DNA of 64,000 nt from a virus. The DNA is taken from positions 1 to 64,000 of the IMG/VR virus record IMGVR_UViG_3300005935_005043; one strand, given 5' to 3'. Below are positions 15,629-23,607 of this stretch, one piece after another. The translations under genes and the position numbers were made by a program. Position 1 is the first letter of the stretch. Each line of letters begins with the position of its first letter. The notes under the pieces were generated by a model. The model searched no databases, was not told the DNA's origin, and worked only from the letters and a program-made list of their open reading frames with translations.

Positions 15629-15910
15629 ATGAGTGAGCCGAACCCCTGGGAACTACCGGGCGAGGAACTGGACGAGGCGGTGGCGAAAGCGAAAGGGTGG
15701 GTGGAAGACCCCAGCTGGTATTGGGAGCTCGGCCGCCCCTGGCTGCTGTGGAGAGAGATCAGGGTACACATGTTGATTCTCTACGCACAAGGAGCCCACA
15801 GAATAGCTCCATACCGGCACCCAACTCTAGATTTTGGACCGCTCTCCCCCGAGGCCGTCACCCGCGCCTGGCTGTGGTGGTGGTATCACCAGGAGGACAA
15901 AGAGAAATAA
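15629..15910 (+). CDS. GC-rich small protein resembling the Phage ABA sandwich family
   Basis: This 93-residue protein opens with the L-x-G-x-x-L-D-x-A-V-A-x-A-x-G-W pattern (LPGEELDEAVAKAKGW) seen in the Phage ABA sandwich / DUF2591-like family of unknown function, and ends in a tryptophan-rich helix. Codon use and G+C differ strongly from its neighbours. Its last 32 coding bases recur at 16753-16784. The family link is from memory of the motif. It is likely a recently acquired accessory gene. Confidence 0.65.
   Translation: MSEPNPWELPGEELDEAVAKAKGWVEDPSWYWELGRPWLLWREIRVHMLILYAQGAHRIAPYRHPTLDFGPLSPEAVTRAWLWWWYHQEDKEK
15869..15900 (+). repeat. 32-bp direct repeat, copy A
   Basis: These 32 bases, coding WLWWWYHQED at the end of the GC-rich gene, are identical to 16753-16784. 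They mark a recombination scar. Confidence 0.85.
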
Positions 15911-16674
15911 ATAAAAATTGTAGAATAATTTGTGGTGATTGTGAGAAGGTTATTTGCTGGTTTCCCAATGAAGTAATAGACCTTGTTGTTACTTCCCCGC
16001 CATACAATGTAGGGCTTGGGGAAAATAAATATAATAAACGGGGGTATGATCTTTATAATGATAAAAAAGGGTTTAAGGATTATATTGAATGGCTAAAAAG
16101 CGTATTTTCTTTGCTGAAACCTAAAATGAGAAAAGGAGGGCGTATTTGCATCAATGTTGGAGATGGGAAGAATGGAAAGGTCCCAACGCATGTATTCATT
16201 TCTTCTTTTATGATGAGTATTGGATATTTGCCTATTTCTATAATTGTTTGGGATAAGAAAGAAACGAGCAATAGAGCTAGTTGGGGAAGTTGGTTGTCGC
16301 CTTCGTGCCCTAGTTTTCCCCGGCCATTTGAATATATTTTAATATTTGCCAATGAAACAAGAAAGCTTTGTGTAAACGGGGAAACAGACCTTATTAAAGA
16401 AGAGTTTATAAAGTATTCTTATGGTTTATGGGAGTTTAGTGGAGAGAAAAAGGGAAGGGTTGGGCATCCCGCTCCTTTTCCAGAAGAGTTGCCATACAGG
16501 CTTATAAAGATGTTGTCATGGAAGAGGTCTGTTGTTTTTGATCCATTTTGTGGGAGTGGAACAACCTGTGTGGTGGCTAATAAACTGGGAAGGAAAACCG
16601 TTGGCATAGATATATCAGAAGAATATTGCAAGATAGCTAGGGATAGGATTGAGCAGTCTGAAAAGGAGAAATAA
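15907..16674 (+). CDS. DNA methyltransferase (TSPPY, beta-class order), non-canonical start
   Basis: This roughly 255-residue N4-cytosine or N6-adenine methyltransferase has catalytic TSPPYNVG near the N-terminus and the SAM-binding FDPFCGSGTT near the C-terminus, the beta-class order. No restriction endonuclease is adjacent, so it may protect phage DNA from host enzymes. The family N-terminus (NKNCRIICGDCEKV) has no ATG, GTG or TTG at the right place. The codon there is ATA (15907), overlapping the TAA of the GC-rich gene exactly where an ATGA junction would be expected. In-frame GTGs at 15874-15882 precede the AGGAGG at 15891. Translation may start at AUA, or the start was lost by recombination. 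Confidence 0.85.
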   Translation: MNKNCRIICGDCEKVICWFPNEVIDLVVTSPPYNVGLGENKYNKRGYDLYNDKKGFKDYIEWLKSVFSLLKPKMRKGGRICINVGDGKNGKVPTHVFISSFMMSIGYLPISIIVWDKKETSNRASWGSWLSPSCPSFPRPFEYILIFANETRKLCVNGETDLIKEEFIKYSYGLWEFSGEKKGRVGHPAPFPEELPYRLIKMLSWKRSVVFDPFCGSGTTCVVANKLGRKTVGIDISEEYCKIARDRIEQSEKEK

Positions 16675-16728
16675 AATTCCTATTACAAGGTTGTGGCAAT
16701 TGGCAGGAGTATTAGTGGGGAGGGAAAA

Positions 16729-16791
16729 ATGAGCACAGTAGAGAAACTGAATTGGCTGTGGTGGTGGTATCACCAGGAGGACAAGCCGTGA
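16729..16791 (+). pseudogene. Remnant of the GC-rich ABA-sandwich-like gene
   Basis: A 20-residue frame (MSTVEKLNWLWWWYHQEDKP) keeps only the C-terminal tryptophan helix of the protein encoded at 15629-15910. It looks like a deletion remnant. A second short frame begins at the overlapping GTG (16788) and runs to 16856. Neither is likely to be a functional gene. Confidence 0.55.
16753..16784 (+). repeat. 32-bp direct repeat, copy B
   Basis: This is identical to 15869-15900. Here it lies in a short gene remnant, about 0.88 kb from copy A. Confidence 0.85.
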
Positions 16792-16833
16792 AGCCGAAAA
16801 CCGACATGGTCTACAAAATAGTACGACGCAAGG

Positions 16834-16897
16834 GCGGTGAGGAGTGTGTGAAATAGCCTGGAATAGAATTGAGCAAGCAGAAAAGGAGGTAGAAAAT
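16834..16897 (+). repeat. Direct repeat derived from the methyltransferase 3' end, copy 2
   Basis: This 64-base stretch is nearly identical to 17545-17608. Its second half also resembles the true methyltransferase end (about 16630-16678), coding I-A-x-x-R-I-E-Q-x-E-K. It ends with a strong AAGGAGG and an ATT. Confidence 0.8.
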
Positions 16898-16913
16898 TCT
16901 TATTACTAAGGTT

Positions 16914-17168
16914 GTGAATGTAAGGGCAGGGGGATGCGACGTATATATCGGGCGTCCTTCGATATGGGGGAATCCATTTATTGTTGGCAAACATGGAACA
17001 CGGGAAGAGGTTATAAAGAAGCATGAGGCGTATTTACGGAAGAATCTTTACTTGATTGCTAATTTATATAAGCTTGCTGGGAAGCGGATAGGGTGCTATT
17101 GTGCCCCTAAGCCTTGTCATGGTGATAATTATATAAAGCTTATACATGAATTTGGATTGGATTTATAG
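16914..17168 (+). CDS. DUF4326 family protein
   Basis: This 84-residue protein shows the DUF4326 signature: NVRAGGCDVYIGRPS, then WGNPF, a TREEVIKKHEAYL helix, and IGCYCAPKPCHGD with conserved cysteines and histidine. The family is common in phages and of uncertain function. The GTG at 16914 is the first ordinary start, but the strong AAGGAGG (16883-16889) lies 24 bases away. It is six bases from an in-frame ATT at 16896 that would add MLITKV, a normal family opening. The true start may therefore be AUU. Confidence 0.85.
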   Translation: MNVRAGGCDVYIGRPSIWGNPFIVGKHGTREEVIKKHEAYLRKNLYLIANLYKLAGKRIGCYCAPKPCHGDNYIKLIHEFGLDL

Positions 17169-17169
17169 T

Positions 17170-17562
17170 ATGGTTATAGAGAAACTGGACCTATCAACCG
17201 TGAAAGGCCCGTCGCCCGAACTAGCAGCGGCGGTGGCAATTGCACTGGGGTGGCGCAAAAAGGGTTGCGTCTGGCTGGAACCGAATGGCGACTCGCGATG
17301 TCTGATTTGGACGTCCGCTGATGGAGATGATCGCCACCGTTTCGTATGGCGTCCTGATCTGGACGACTCGCCCGCTATCCAGCTACGGGAGACGGAGGTG
17401 GCGCTGACAGAGCCACAATGGGGCCGATATACAGAGGCGCTGGAAAAGCATGTATGCCATAAACATGGAACTTACGATTACTGGATAATCCTACGGTTTC
17501 TACGTCAAGCCCCCGCTTGGCTCTGCTGTCGTGAACTGGTGCGAGCGGTGAGGAGTGCGTGA
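17170..17562 (+). CDS. GC-rich accessory protein, possible Phage ABA sandwich relative
   Basis: This 130-residue protein is GC-rich with codon use unlike its neighbours. Its opening (PELAAAVAIALGWRKKGCVW) resembles the A-V-A-x-A-L-G-W start of the Phage ABA sandwich family, with a later charged strand-rich part and a cysteine-containing C-terminal helix. The ATG at 17170 directly follows the DUF4326 stop without a clear ribosome-binding site; an in-frame ATG at 17146 also exists. It is followed at once by the 64-bp repeat, consistent with insertion as a cassette. Confidence 0.6.
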   Translation: MVIEKLDLSTVKGPSPELAAAVAIALGWRKKGCVWLEPNGDSRCLIWTSADGDDRHRFVWRPDLDDSPAIQLRETEVALTEPQWGRYTEALEKHVCHKHGTYDYWIILRFLRQAPAWLCCRELVRAVRSA

Positions 17563-17608
17563 AATAGCCTGGAATAGAATTGAGTAAGCAGAAAAGGAGG
17601 AATAAAAT
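17545..17608 (+). repeat. Direct repeat derived from the methyltransferase 3' end, copy 3
   Basis: This is a near-identical copy of 16834-16897, ending in AAAAGGAGG and an ATC codon in frame with the next gene. The two copies bracket the DUF4326 gene plus the GC-rich gene. Confidence 0.8.
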
Positions 17609-18287
17609 CGGAAGCCTTAAAAAACATCGTGAAAATGTAATTGAATTTAAGAAGAAGGTTTGCAATAAATATCCCGAATATAAACTTGGTATGTGTCTCG
17701 CTAAATTGAAAAATCCCTCAGGAGATGGGCATAGTTTTTGCAAAAGGTTGGCCATCAAAGGGACATTGCGTTGCAGGCGTCATGGAGGGCTTAGGGCTGG
17801 TCGTCCTGTGACTACGGGCCGCTACAGCAAGGATTTCACAGGAACGCTTGGAGAGCGGTATGAGGAGTTTCGTAATGATCCTAAATTATTGGATTTAACG
17901 GATGAGTTGGCTTCTTTTCGTGCTCTTTTTTCCGAGTTTAAAGGGCGTGGAGACGAGCTAATGGATATTGGCGTAGATGAAGATGGTAAACTTGTTATAA
18001 AAACTGTGATTATAAAAAATCTACAAGAATTATTGAAGAATATTAGCGTAACGGTAGAGAGAATACATAAAATACAGTCTGGATATTTTTCACCAGAAAC
18101 ATTGCCCATTATTATTAATCAAATTGTTAGTATCTCGGGAGGACTGTTGACTAGGTGCCCCCATTGTGGTAAAAGTCTTGCTGAAGTGGGGACTAGATTG
18201 TTTAATGCCTTACAAAAGATAAGAGTCCCTGGCGCAGAAAGTCTTAAGCTTCCTACGATGCCTTCTCAAAAAATATTAAAAGGATAG
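17580..18287 (+). CDS. HGG-motif protein, candidate small terminase subunit
   Basis: This protein of up to 235 residues has a cysteine/histidine cluster (CLAKLKN, then FCKRLAIKGTLRCRRHGG) and GRYSKDFTG. A helical region (LTDELASFRALF) and a C-terminal CPHCGKS follow. This layout is common in phage proteins encoded before the large terminase, so a DNA-recognition small-terminase role is plausible but not proven. TTG 17580 is the only ordinary start and has no ribosome-binding site. The strong GGAGG at 17596 is ideally spaced for an in-frame ATC at 17607, giving (M)GSLKKHREN. Confidence 0.65.
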   Translation: MSKQKRRNKIGSLKKHRENVIEFKKKVCNKYPEYKLGMCLAKLKNPSGDGHSFCKRLAIKGTLRCRRHGGLRAGRPVTTGRYSKDFTGTLGERYEEFRNDPKLLDLTDELASFRALFSEFKGRGDELMDIGVDEDGKLVIKTVIIKNLQELLKNISVTVERIHKIQSGYFSPETLPIIINQIVSISGGLLTRCPHCGKSLAEVGTRLFNALQKIRVPGAESLKLPTMPSQKILKG

Positions 18288-18381
18288 AAAGCTTACAGTC
18301 TTTTTACGTTTTACATTTTTATATTTATTTATGCAACATAAATAGGCTGTGCATCTCTCCTTTATAGATAAGGATTATTAT

Positions 18382-19140
18382 ATGGGTAAGAGTGTAAAAG
18401 GGAAAGGAACGATTACTAGTGAAATTAGTGGGATATATGATAAATATAGCGGGGGTGAGATAAGCAAGGATGAGTTGGGCGAAAGGATTTTTCCTTATCT
18501 TGAGAATTTAGCGGCTTATTATTTTCAAAAAGCAATTAAAGATGGTTTTGGTGAAAATGATGGCGTTTTTTCTACCATTATTACAAAAGAAGAGATTCTT
18601 TCTGATTTAGCTTACAATTTTGTGCGCTCTATAGATAGGTTTGATCCCTCTAAGAATGTTACATTTGGAACATTTTTTTTCAAGAGAGCTATATTTTCTA
18701 TATTTAATGTGTATAGGGCCATATTAGGCAGAAGTAAAAATTGTCATGTTTTTAACGCAACGGACGAAAGAGAGGGGTGCCCTCGATCTTTTTCATTAGA
18801 TAACCCTAAACCCCATATAACTTTTTTATTTGACAATATTGTTTCAAGAGATAGGACTACTTCATATGGGGCCTTTAAATTGGGAAAGGCTGTAGACGCA
18901 AGCATGGGGACTACGGTTGTTATTGCTACTGGAAATGTGTTAAGGCGGCTTAAGGATGGACATAAATTATGGGGGGGGTGGTTTATATTGCATTATTGTG
19001 GAGATGTTACATTGGCTGATATTGCGAGAAAGAATGGTGTAACATTAGCATATATACATCAGAAAGTTAAAAGCATAAAAGAAAAAATAAAGATTGAATG
19101 TAAGAGATTGGATAGAGAGGGGTCTTTTATAAATGTTTAA
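18382..19140 (+). CDS. Phage sigma-70-like transcription factor
   Basis: This 252-residue protein has a region 2-like helix set (LAYNFVRSIDRFDPSKNVTF, then GTFFFKRAIFSIFNVYRA). Near the end is a region 4-like helix-turn-helix (VTLADIARKNGVTLAYIHQK then VKSIKEKIKIE). This is the shape of small phage sigma factors for late genes. The ATG at 18382 follows AAGGA; an in-frame GTG at 18349 has no ribosome-binding site. The 94-base AT-rich spacer upstream is the only real gap near terminase and may hold a promoter. The 3' end overlaps the terminase start by eight bases. Confidence 0.75.
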   Translation: MGKSVKGKGTITSEISGIYDKYSGGEISKDELGERIFPYLENLAAYYFQKAIKDGFGENDGVFSTIITKEEILSDLAYNFVRSIDRFDPSKNVTFGTFFFKRAIFSIFNVYRAILGRSKNCHVFNATDEREGCPRSFSLDNPKPHITFLFDNIVSRDRTTSYGAFKLGKAVDASMGTTVVIATGNVLRRLKDGHKLWGGWFILHYCGDVTLADIARKNGVTLAYIHQKVKSIKEKIKIECKRLDREGSFINV

Positions 19141-22072
19141 TCCCGGTATGAATGCGTTTGAAATGGCTAAAAAATGTTTGTGCGAAATAGGCAGACAGGG
19201 GGAAGAGTATTTTAGAAGGAAAATAAGCGATCCTCCTTCTCGTTCTTGTTTTAAAGAATATCCCGTTTCCACAAGAGAGTTTTTTAATAAATGGCTTGGA
19301 GAACCTTGTTATCCCTTACAGCAGAAAGGAATAGATAATCTTCTTGGAAGAAATCCCCTTAAGTGGAATATAAGATATAACGAGGGGATACTTTTTTGGG
19401 GAAAGGGAGGGGGAAAAGATAGAACGATTGCAAAACTTCTTGCTTATGTTATTTATTGGTGTATGTGTTTAAAAAATCCACAGAAGTTTTTTGAGAAACA
19501 AGGAAAAGATAGTCAAATTGCTTTTGGTAATGTTTCTATCAATAGGGATCAGGCAGCACAAGTATTTTTTAGAGAATTTAAAGCTATTCTTCGTAATATT
19601 GTTGACCCAAGAACAAAAAATAATTGGTTTGAAGATCATGGGGTGAATTTAAGTGAATCAAGGGGACACATTCATAAACGCGACATTGAATTTCCAGGAA
19701 ATCTTGTTGCCTATTCTCTTGATTCTCGGGAATACACAGGAGAGGGGTATAATCTATTAGTTGTTATTTTTGACGAGATGGGGGGCTTTAGGCCCGAGGA
19801 TGCCTTCCCTTTGTATGGTGCGTTAAAAGACACACAAACTTCTCGATTTCCATTAACACATAAGAGGGCTTTATTATCATTTCAGCGGAGTCCTACTGAT
19901 CCGATGAGTATTCGCTACGAGGAAGCTAAAACAGAGCCCAGGACATACAGAATGAGGGCTTCTACGTGGGAAGTCAATGCGGCTAGAAAAAAAGAAGATT
20001 TTTCTGAAGAGTTCCTTAAAAATCCTGAGCAGGCAGAACGTGTTTTTATGTGTAAGGCAAGGGTAGGAGAAAGAGGATTTTTTAGATACCCACAAGTTAT
20101 TGCTGGGGGAATAAATAGGCAAAGGCCCAACCCTATTATAGCGGGGTCTTCTCGTATTTTTGATTTAATGAAATTGAAAATAGACGGGCTTAGACCCGAT
20201 TTTATTGGTAATCCTAATCTTCAGTATTTTGGGCATTGTGATTTGGGCACTGGTTCTATAAAGAAAAAAAGAGGAGGGAAAGAGTCTTTTTCTCCTTCAA
20301 ACGAAAGAGATTGTGCTGGATTTTGTTTAGGTCATATTGTAAAGACGAAGGTTAGGGCGTTTAGAAGCGTAGGGGGAGAAAGCAAGTCAATTATTGAAGG
20401 AGTTGACCTTTCTAGGTTTAATGGGAAAGAGATGTATGGTGTCTATATTGATATATTTTTTCAATTGACCGTAAAAGAAGGGGAAATATTTTTTCCATCT
20501 ATTATTGATTTTATTGACTATCTACAGAGAATTCGTGGGTTTTATATTAAGAAATTCACGTACGATGGATGGCAATGCGTTTTTTCAGATACATATATCC
20601 CCCTATTAAGTGGGAGGAAGATTAAAATAAAGGATTTGGTGGGAAACTATGAAGGAAAATATGTTTATTCTTATGATATAAAAACGGGGAAGGTTGTTCC
20701 GGGAAGGGTAATTGGTGCAAAAAAAACAGGCAGAAAGAGAATTTTAAAGATAACATTAGATAATGGTAAATTTATTAAGTGTTCTTGTGGGCATCCTTTT
20801 TTAATGAGGAATGGTAGATATAAAAGGGCAAGAGATTTAAAGGTTGGAGATTCTTTAATGCCTTTATGTCGGCGTTTTTGGAAAGGTAAAATTAAAGGAT
20901 ACACGGAAGTATATCACCCTGAGAGTCGATATTATGAGATGGTTCATAGCATTGTTGCGAGAGAAGTTTTACAAGGAAGAAAGAAGAATGAAGTAGTCCA
21001 TCATAAAAACTTTGTTAAGTGTAATAATAATCCTGATAACTTATGTGTGATGGATAGGAAAAGCCACATAGGGTTACACGGTAAAAATGTTAGGAAGTTA
21101 TGGAAGATTCCGTATTATAGAAGATTGTTTATGGACGGGATTAGGAAGGTCTCAAAATGGAGGAGCAATAATAGAGAATATAAGGATAAGGTAAGGGAGA
21201 TAATTAAGAGGGTTTGGCAAGGAAGAAGTATAGAAGAAAGGAAGAAACTTTCTCAAAGAATTGCTAAGAGTGTAAAGAAATTGTGGGATGATCCCAATTA
21301 TAGGGAAAAACAGCGAAAAGCCCATTTAGGGAATCCGGGTTTTTGGAAAGGTAAAAATAGATCGCCTGAAACTTGTGCAAAAATAAGTAAAACGAAAATG
21401 GGAGTTAAGCACGGGAAATATAAAAATCATAAAATTGTTTCTATTGAAATGGAGGGGATGGAAGATGTTTATGACATTAAGGTAGAGAAATATAATAATT
21501 TTGCTTTATCTGCTGGTGTTTTTGTTCATAATTCAAAAAGTGATATTCAGCGTCTTAAGGCTATGGGGATTAATTCTGAGGTGTTGTCCGTAGATAGAGA
21601 TGCCGTTGCGTATGATACAATGAAAGGACTAATGTACTTAGGCCTGTTGGATTATTATAATAATCTTATTTTTATACGTGAATGTGAGGAATTGGAAAAA
21701 ATAGAGAGGGGGAACAAATATATTGTTGACCATCCTGCGCGTAGTGTAACCAGGCGAGTTCAAGAGGGGCGTATATCGGGGTCTAAGGATTTAACCGATT
21801 CTTGCGCAGCCACATGTTTTCACTGCATGGAAAGTGCTGGGGTTGAGTTTAGTTTTGGGATTCTTAATATGCAACCGTCTGAAACCGATAACCTTTTAAG
21901 GGATAGGGACCATAGAGGGGCTGAAAAGTATTATGAAATAGTAAGAGGAAGAGAAGTTCAAAAAGGGGTTGATACATTGAAACAATTAAGACAAGTCCCA
22001 TTGGTCCGGTATGGAGAGATTCCCGCACAGGAATTTCCTGAGGTTGATGATGTTCTTAATCTAGGGAGGTAG
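19133..22072 (+). CDS. terL: Terminase large subunit, interrupted by an intein
   Basis: The 979-residue precursor would splice to a 660-residue terminase that packages DNA into the prohead. The ATPase half has Walker A FWGKGGGKDR (about 88-97) and Walker B VVIFDEM (D214, E215). The nuclease half has catalytic aspartates in GHCDLG (D370), YDGWQ (D478) and, after the intein, KDLTDSC. The intein begins at C482, directly after DGWQ, and ends at N800, with S801 as the +1 residue. The rejoined DGWQ-SKSDIQRLK and LSVDRD read as ordinary terminase sequence. It starts at an ATG inside the sigma-like gene, with AGAGAGGGG upstream. Confidence 0.96.
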   Translation: MFNPGMNAFEMAKKCLCEIGRQGEEYFRRKISDPPSRSCFKEYPVSTREFFNKWLGEPCYPLQQKGIDNLLGRNPLKWNIRYNEGILFWGKGGGKDRTIAKLLAYVIYWCMCLKNPQKFFEKQGKDSQIAFGNVSINRDQAAQVFFREFKAILRNIVDPRTKNNWFEDHGVNLSESRGHIHKRDIEFPGNLVAYSLDSREYTGEGYNLLVVIFDEMGGFRPEDAFPLYGALKDTQTSRFPLTHKRALLSFQRSPTDPMSIRYEEAKTEPRTYRMRASTWEVNAARKKEDFSEEFLKNPEQAERVFMCKARVGERGFFRYPQVIAGGINRQRPNPIIAGSSRIFDLMKLKIDGLRPDFIGNPNLQYFGHCDLGTGSIKKKRGGKESFSPSNERDCAGFCLGHIVKTKVRAFRSVGGESKSIIEGVDLSRFNGKEMYGVYIDIFFQLTVKEGEIFFPSIIDFIDYLQRIRGFYIKKFTYDGWQCVFSDTYIPLLSGRKIKIKDLVGNYEGKYVYSYDIKTGKVVPGRVIGAKKTGRKRILKITLDNGKFIKCSCGHPFLMRNGRYKRARDLKVGDSLMPLCRRFWKGKIKGYTEVYHPESRYYEMVHSIVAREVLQGRKKNEVVHHKNFVKCNNNPDNLCVMDRKSHIGLHGKNVRKLWKIPYYRRLFMDGIRKVSKWRSNNREYKDKVREIIKRVWQGRSIEERKKLSQRIAKSVKKLWDDPNYREKQRKAHLGNPGFWKGKNRSPETCAKISKTKMGVKHGKYKNHKIVSIEMEGMEDVYDIKVEKYNNFALSAGVFVHNSKSDIQRLKAMGINSEVLSVDRDAVAYDTMKGLMYLGLLDYYNNLIFIRECEELEKIERGNKYIVDHPARSVTRRVQEGRISGSKDLTDSCAATCFHCMESAGVEFSFGILNMQPSETDNLLRDRDHRGAEKYYEIVRGREVQKGVDTLKQLRQVPLVRYGEIPAQEFPEVDDVLNLGR
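20576..21532 (+). mobile_element. Intein with HNH homing endonuclease in terL
   Basis: This 319-residue element (precursor 482-800) begins with Cys in a typical block A (CVFSDTYIPLLSGRKIKIKD), carries a block B-like SCGHPFLM, and ends with VYDIKV, NNFALSAGVFVHN and a +1 serine. In the middle, VVHHKNFVKCNNNPDNL with a later H-I-G-L-H matches HNH homing nucleases. A following segment (GFWKGKNRSPETCAKISK) resembles a NUMOD3 DNA-binding repeat. All splicing residues are present, so it is probably active and mobile. Confidence 0.94.
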
Positions 22073-22076
22073 ATTA

Positions 22077-22286
22077 TTGGATATTGTAAATCTTGTAGAT
22101 AACAATAAAAAGCCAGCTCATTTGAAAAAGCGGATTACTTTAACCATATTTGATGATGATCTTGCAAAACTTATTTGTGATATATCTGAAGCGGTTGAAA
22201 TAGTAGGAAATAATAACAACGAAGTAGGGATGTCATTGGAGGAATGGAGGGTATGGTTTTCAGATCATTTAACAAAGGGAGAATAA
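22077..22286 (+). CDS. Hypothetical 69-residue acidic protein
   Basis: This small protein starts at TTG, seven bases after GGAGG at the terminase end. It shows a strand (KRITLTIFDDD), then helices, with a WRVWFSDH motif. It may be a small adaptor, but no family is recognised. Confidence 0.6.
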   Translation: MDIVNLVDNNKKPAHLKKRITLTIFDDDLAKLICDISEAVEIVGNNNNEVGMSLEEWRVWFSDHLTKGE

Positions 22287-22287
22287 A

Positions 22288-22464
22288 TTGGGCATTTTAA
22301 CAGGATTATTTATTACATTTAAAATGTCTTGTTTAATTTATGGTGTATTCGCGTTGGCTAATATGTTTTATAGGATATATTGGGGGGAAGTATCTACGAG
22401 AGGCACCTACAATCTATTAGAGTTAATTATTTATTCAATACTCATAGGAATTGGGATAACATAA
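22288..22464 (+). CDS. 58-residue two-helix membrane protein
   Basis: This short frame starts at TTG directly after the previous stop, with AAAGGGAG upstream, and ends at TAA. It has two hydrophobic helices (LTGLFITFKMSCLIYGVFAL and LLELIIYSILIGIGI) with a polar loop between them. It would insert in the inner membrane; function unknown, and holin-like only by shape. Confidence 0.55.
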   Translation: MGILTGLFITFKMSCLIYGVFALANMFYRIYWGEVSTRGTYNLLELIIYSILIGIGIT

Positions 22465-22481
22465 GAAGCAGAGGAGGTTAG

Positions 22482-22883
22482 ATGGATAATAATGAAATAA
22501 AAAAAATAAGGAACGCGATAGGTGAGGTGGATGAGCTTAACAAGGCCCTGGGGGTTGCGATTGGGGCCTTGGCAGTCAAGTATGGTCCTAAGCTGCTTGC
22601 GGGGGCTAAGAAGGCATGGAAGGGGGTTAAGTGGGCTGCTGGGAAGAAGGGGAAACGGGCGCTAAGAAGGAAGTTGGTACAGAATCCTGTAACGGGTAAA
22701 TTAATAGCACGTAAGAGACGTTTTAAAAGGAGACATCCTCGTGCATATAGGATTGGAAGCGGCATTGTTGATTATGCGGCTCTTCATGCTGGGTTTAATG
22801 TCGCTGGGAAGGTGGGAAGGAAGATTAAAGGTAGGCGTGAACGAGAACAGGTATATAGACAATTAGGCCGAAGAAACAGATAG
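22482..22883 (+). CDS. Highly basic glycine/alanine-helix protein (virion-internal candidate)
   Basis: This 133-residue protein follows a strong AGAGGAGG. It has two mildly hydrophobic Gly/Ala helices (about 23-45 and 90-108), each followed by clusters of Lys and Arg (AGKKGKRALRRK; KVGRKIKGRRERE). This hydrophobic-then-basic plan recurs in the next genes and in the large proteins at 32.5 and 34.8 kb. A role as a DNA-associated or ejected internal head protein is inferred only from composition and location. Confidence 0.6.
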   Translation: MDNNEIKKIRNAIGEVDELNKALGVAIGALAVKYGPKLLAGAKKAWKGVKWAAGKKGKRALRRKLVQNPVTGKLIARKRRFKRRHPRAYRIGSGIVDYAALHAGFNVAGKVGRKIKGRREREQVYRQLGRRNR

Positions 22884-22902
22884 TTAGAATAAGGAGAAAG
22901 AA

Positions 22903-23604
22903 ATGAGTGAGGTGAGGAATATTCTTGGTGAGATTAGAAGTGCCGTTAAGACCATGAATGGGGAGATTCAAAAAGTATCTCCTCGTGTTTTAGGGTTGAT
23001 GGCAAGGGGAACTAAGCGCAGAAAGCAGATTACAGGGGTTTTAAGGGGGGTGGGCTCTGCTGCGTTGAATGTTAAAAGAAATGAGGCTGCTGCAAAGACC
23101 TATAGAGGCATGGCAAGTGCCGCCAAGACTTCTTCTAAAAGAAGGAAATTTTTAGCTTTAGCTCGTAAAGCCGAAAAGACGGTGCGAACCGGTAGGAAGG
23201 CTAGGATTGGTTCGGCTGCTGCCGGAGTTGGTGCTGTTGCTTATGGTGCTGGTAGGCGCAGGGGAAGACGGCAGGGAGACGAGTATGAAGGAGAGGAAGA
23301 GTATGCTCGTGGAGAAGGGCGGGGGGTTGGTGGTCCTCGTCAGGGCTTAGGTCCTGTTGCGTACTGTACTTGCCCTAAGTGTGATTATAAAGTGAAGCAT
23401 ACCCCTAATAAACCTTGTCTTGATATGACTTGTCCTAAATGTGGGGCAAAGCTGGTTGGTACAGAGAAGAAACCTAAAGAGGCGGCTAAAGAAGAGTTTA
23501 GCAACCATATTTCTGAGCCTTTAAGAAATGCCAAGTTTGCCGCTGAAGTATTTCAAGATAGAGCAAAAAGGGTAGAGAAAATACTTAAGACGATTGAGTC
23601 GTAG
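22903..23604 (+). CDS. Modular basic protein with glycine-rich helix, acidic EYE patch and zinc ribbon
   Basis: The modules in this 233-residue protein are, in order: a basic helical N-terminus; a Gly/Ala hydrophobic stretch (IGSAAAGVGAVAYGAG, about 106-121); RRRGRR; an acidic patch (DEYEGEEEYARGE); and a zinc ribbon (CPKCDYKVKH, then CPKCGAKL). A helical tail follows. The hydrophobic-basic-acidic series repeats in neighbouring virion-region proteins. No enzyme motif is visible. It is probably a structural or internal virion protein (inference). Confidence 0.6.
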   Translation: MSEVRNILGEIRSAVKTMNGEIQKVSPRVLGLMARGTKRRKQITGVLRGVGSAALNVKRNEAAAKTYRGMASAAKTSSKRRKFLALARKAEKTVRTGRKARIGSAAAGVGAVAYGAGRRRGRRQGDEYEGEEEYARGEGRGVGGPRQGLGPVAYCTCPKCDYKVKHTPNKPCLDMTCPKCGAKLVGTEKKPKEAAKEEFSNHISEPLRNAKFAAEVFQDRAKRVEKILKTIES

Positions 23605-23607
23605 CAC

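Noticed and set aside
18337-18344. CATAAATA resembling the T4 late promoter TATAAATA
   Set aside because: It occurs in a very AT-rich spacer, has a mismatch, and no matching copies stand before other late genes.
21100-21400. LAGLIDADG homing nuclease in the intein
   Set aside because: No LAGLIDADG blocks are present; the HNH pattern with a NUMOD3-like segment accounts for the domain.
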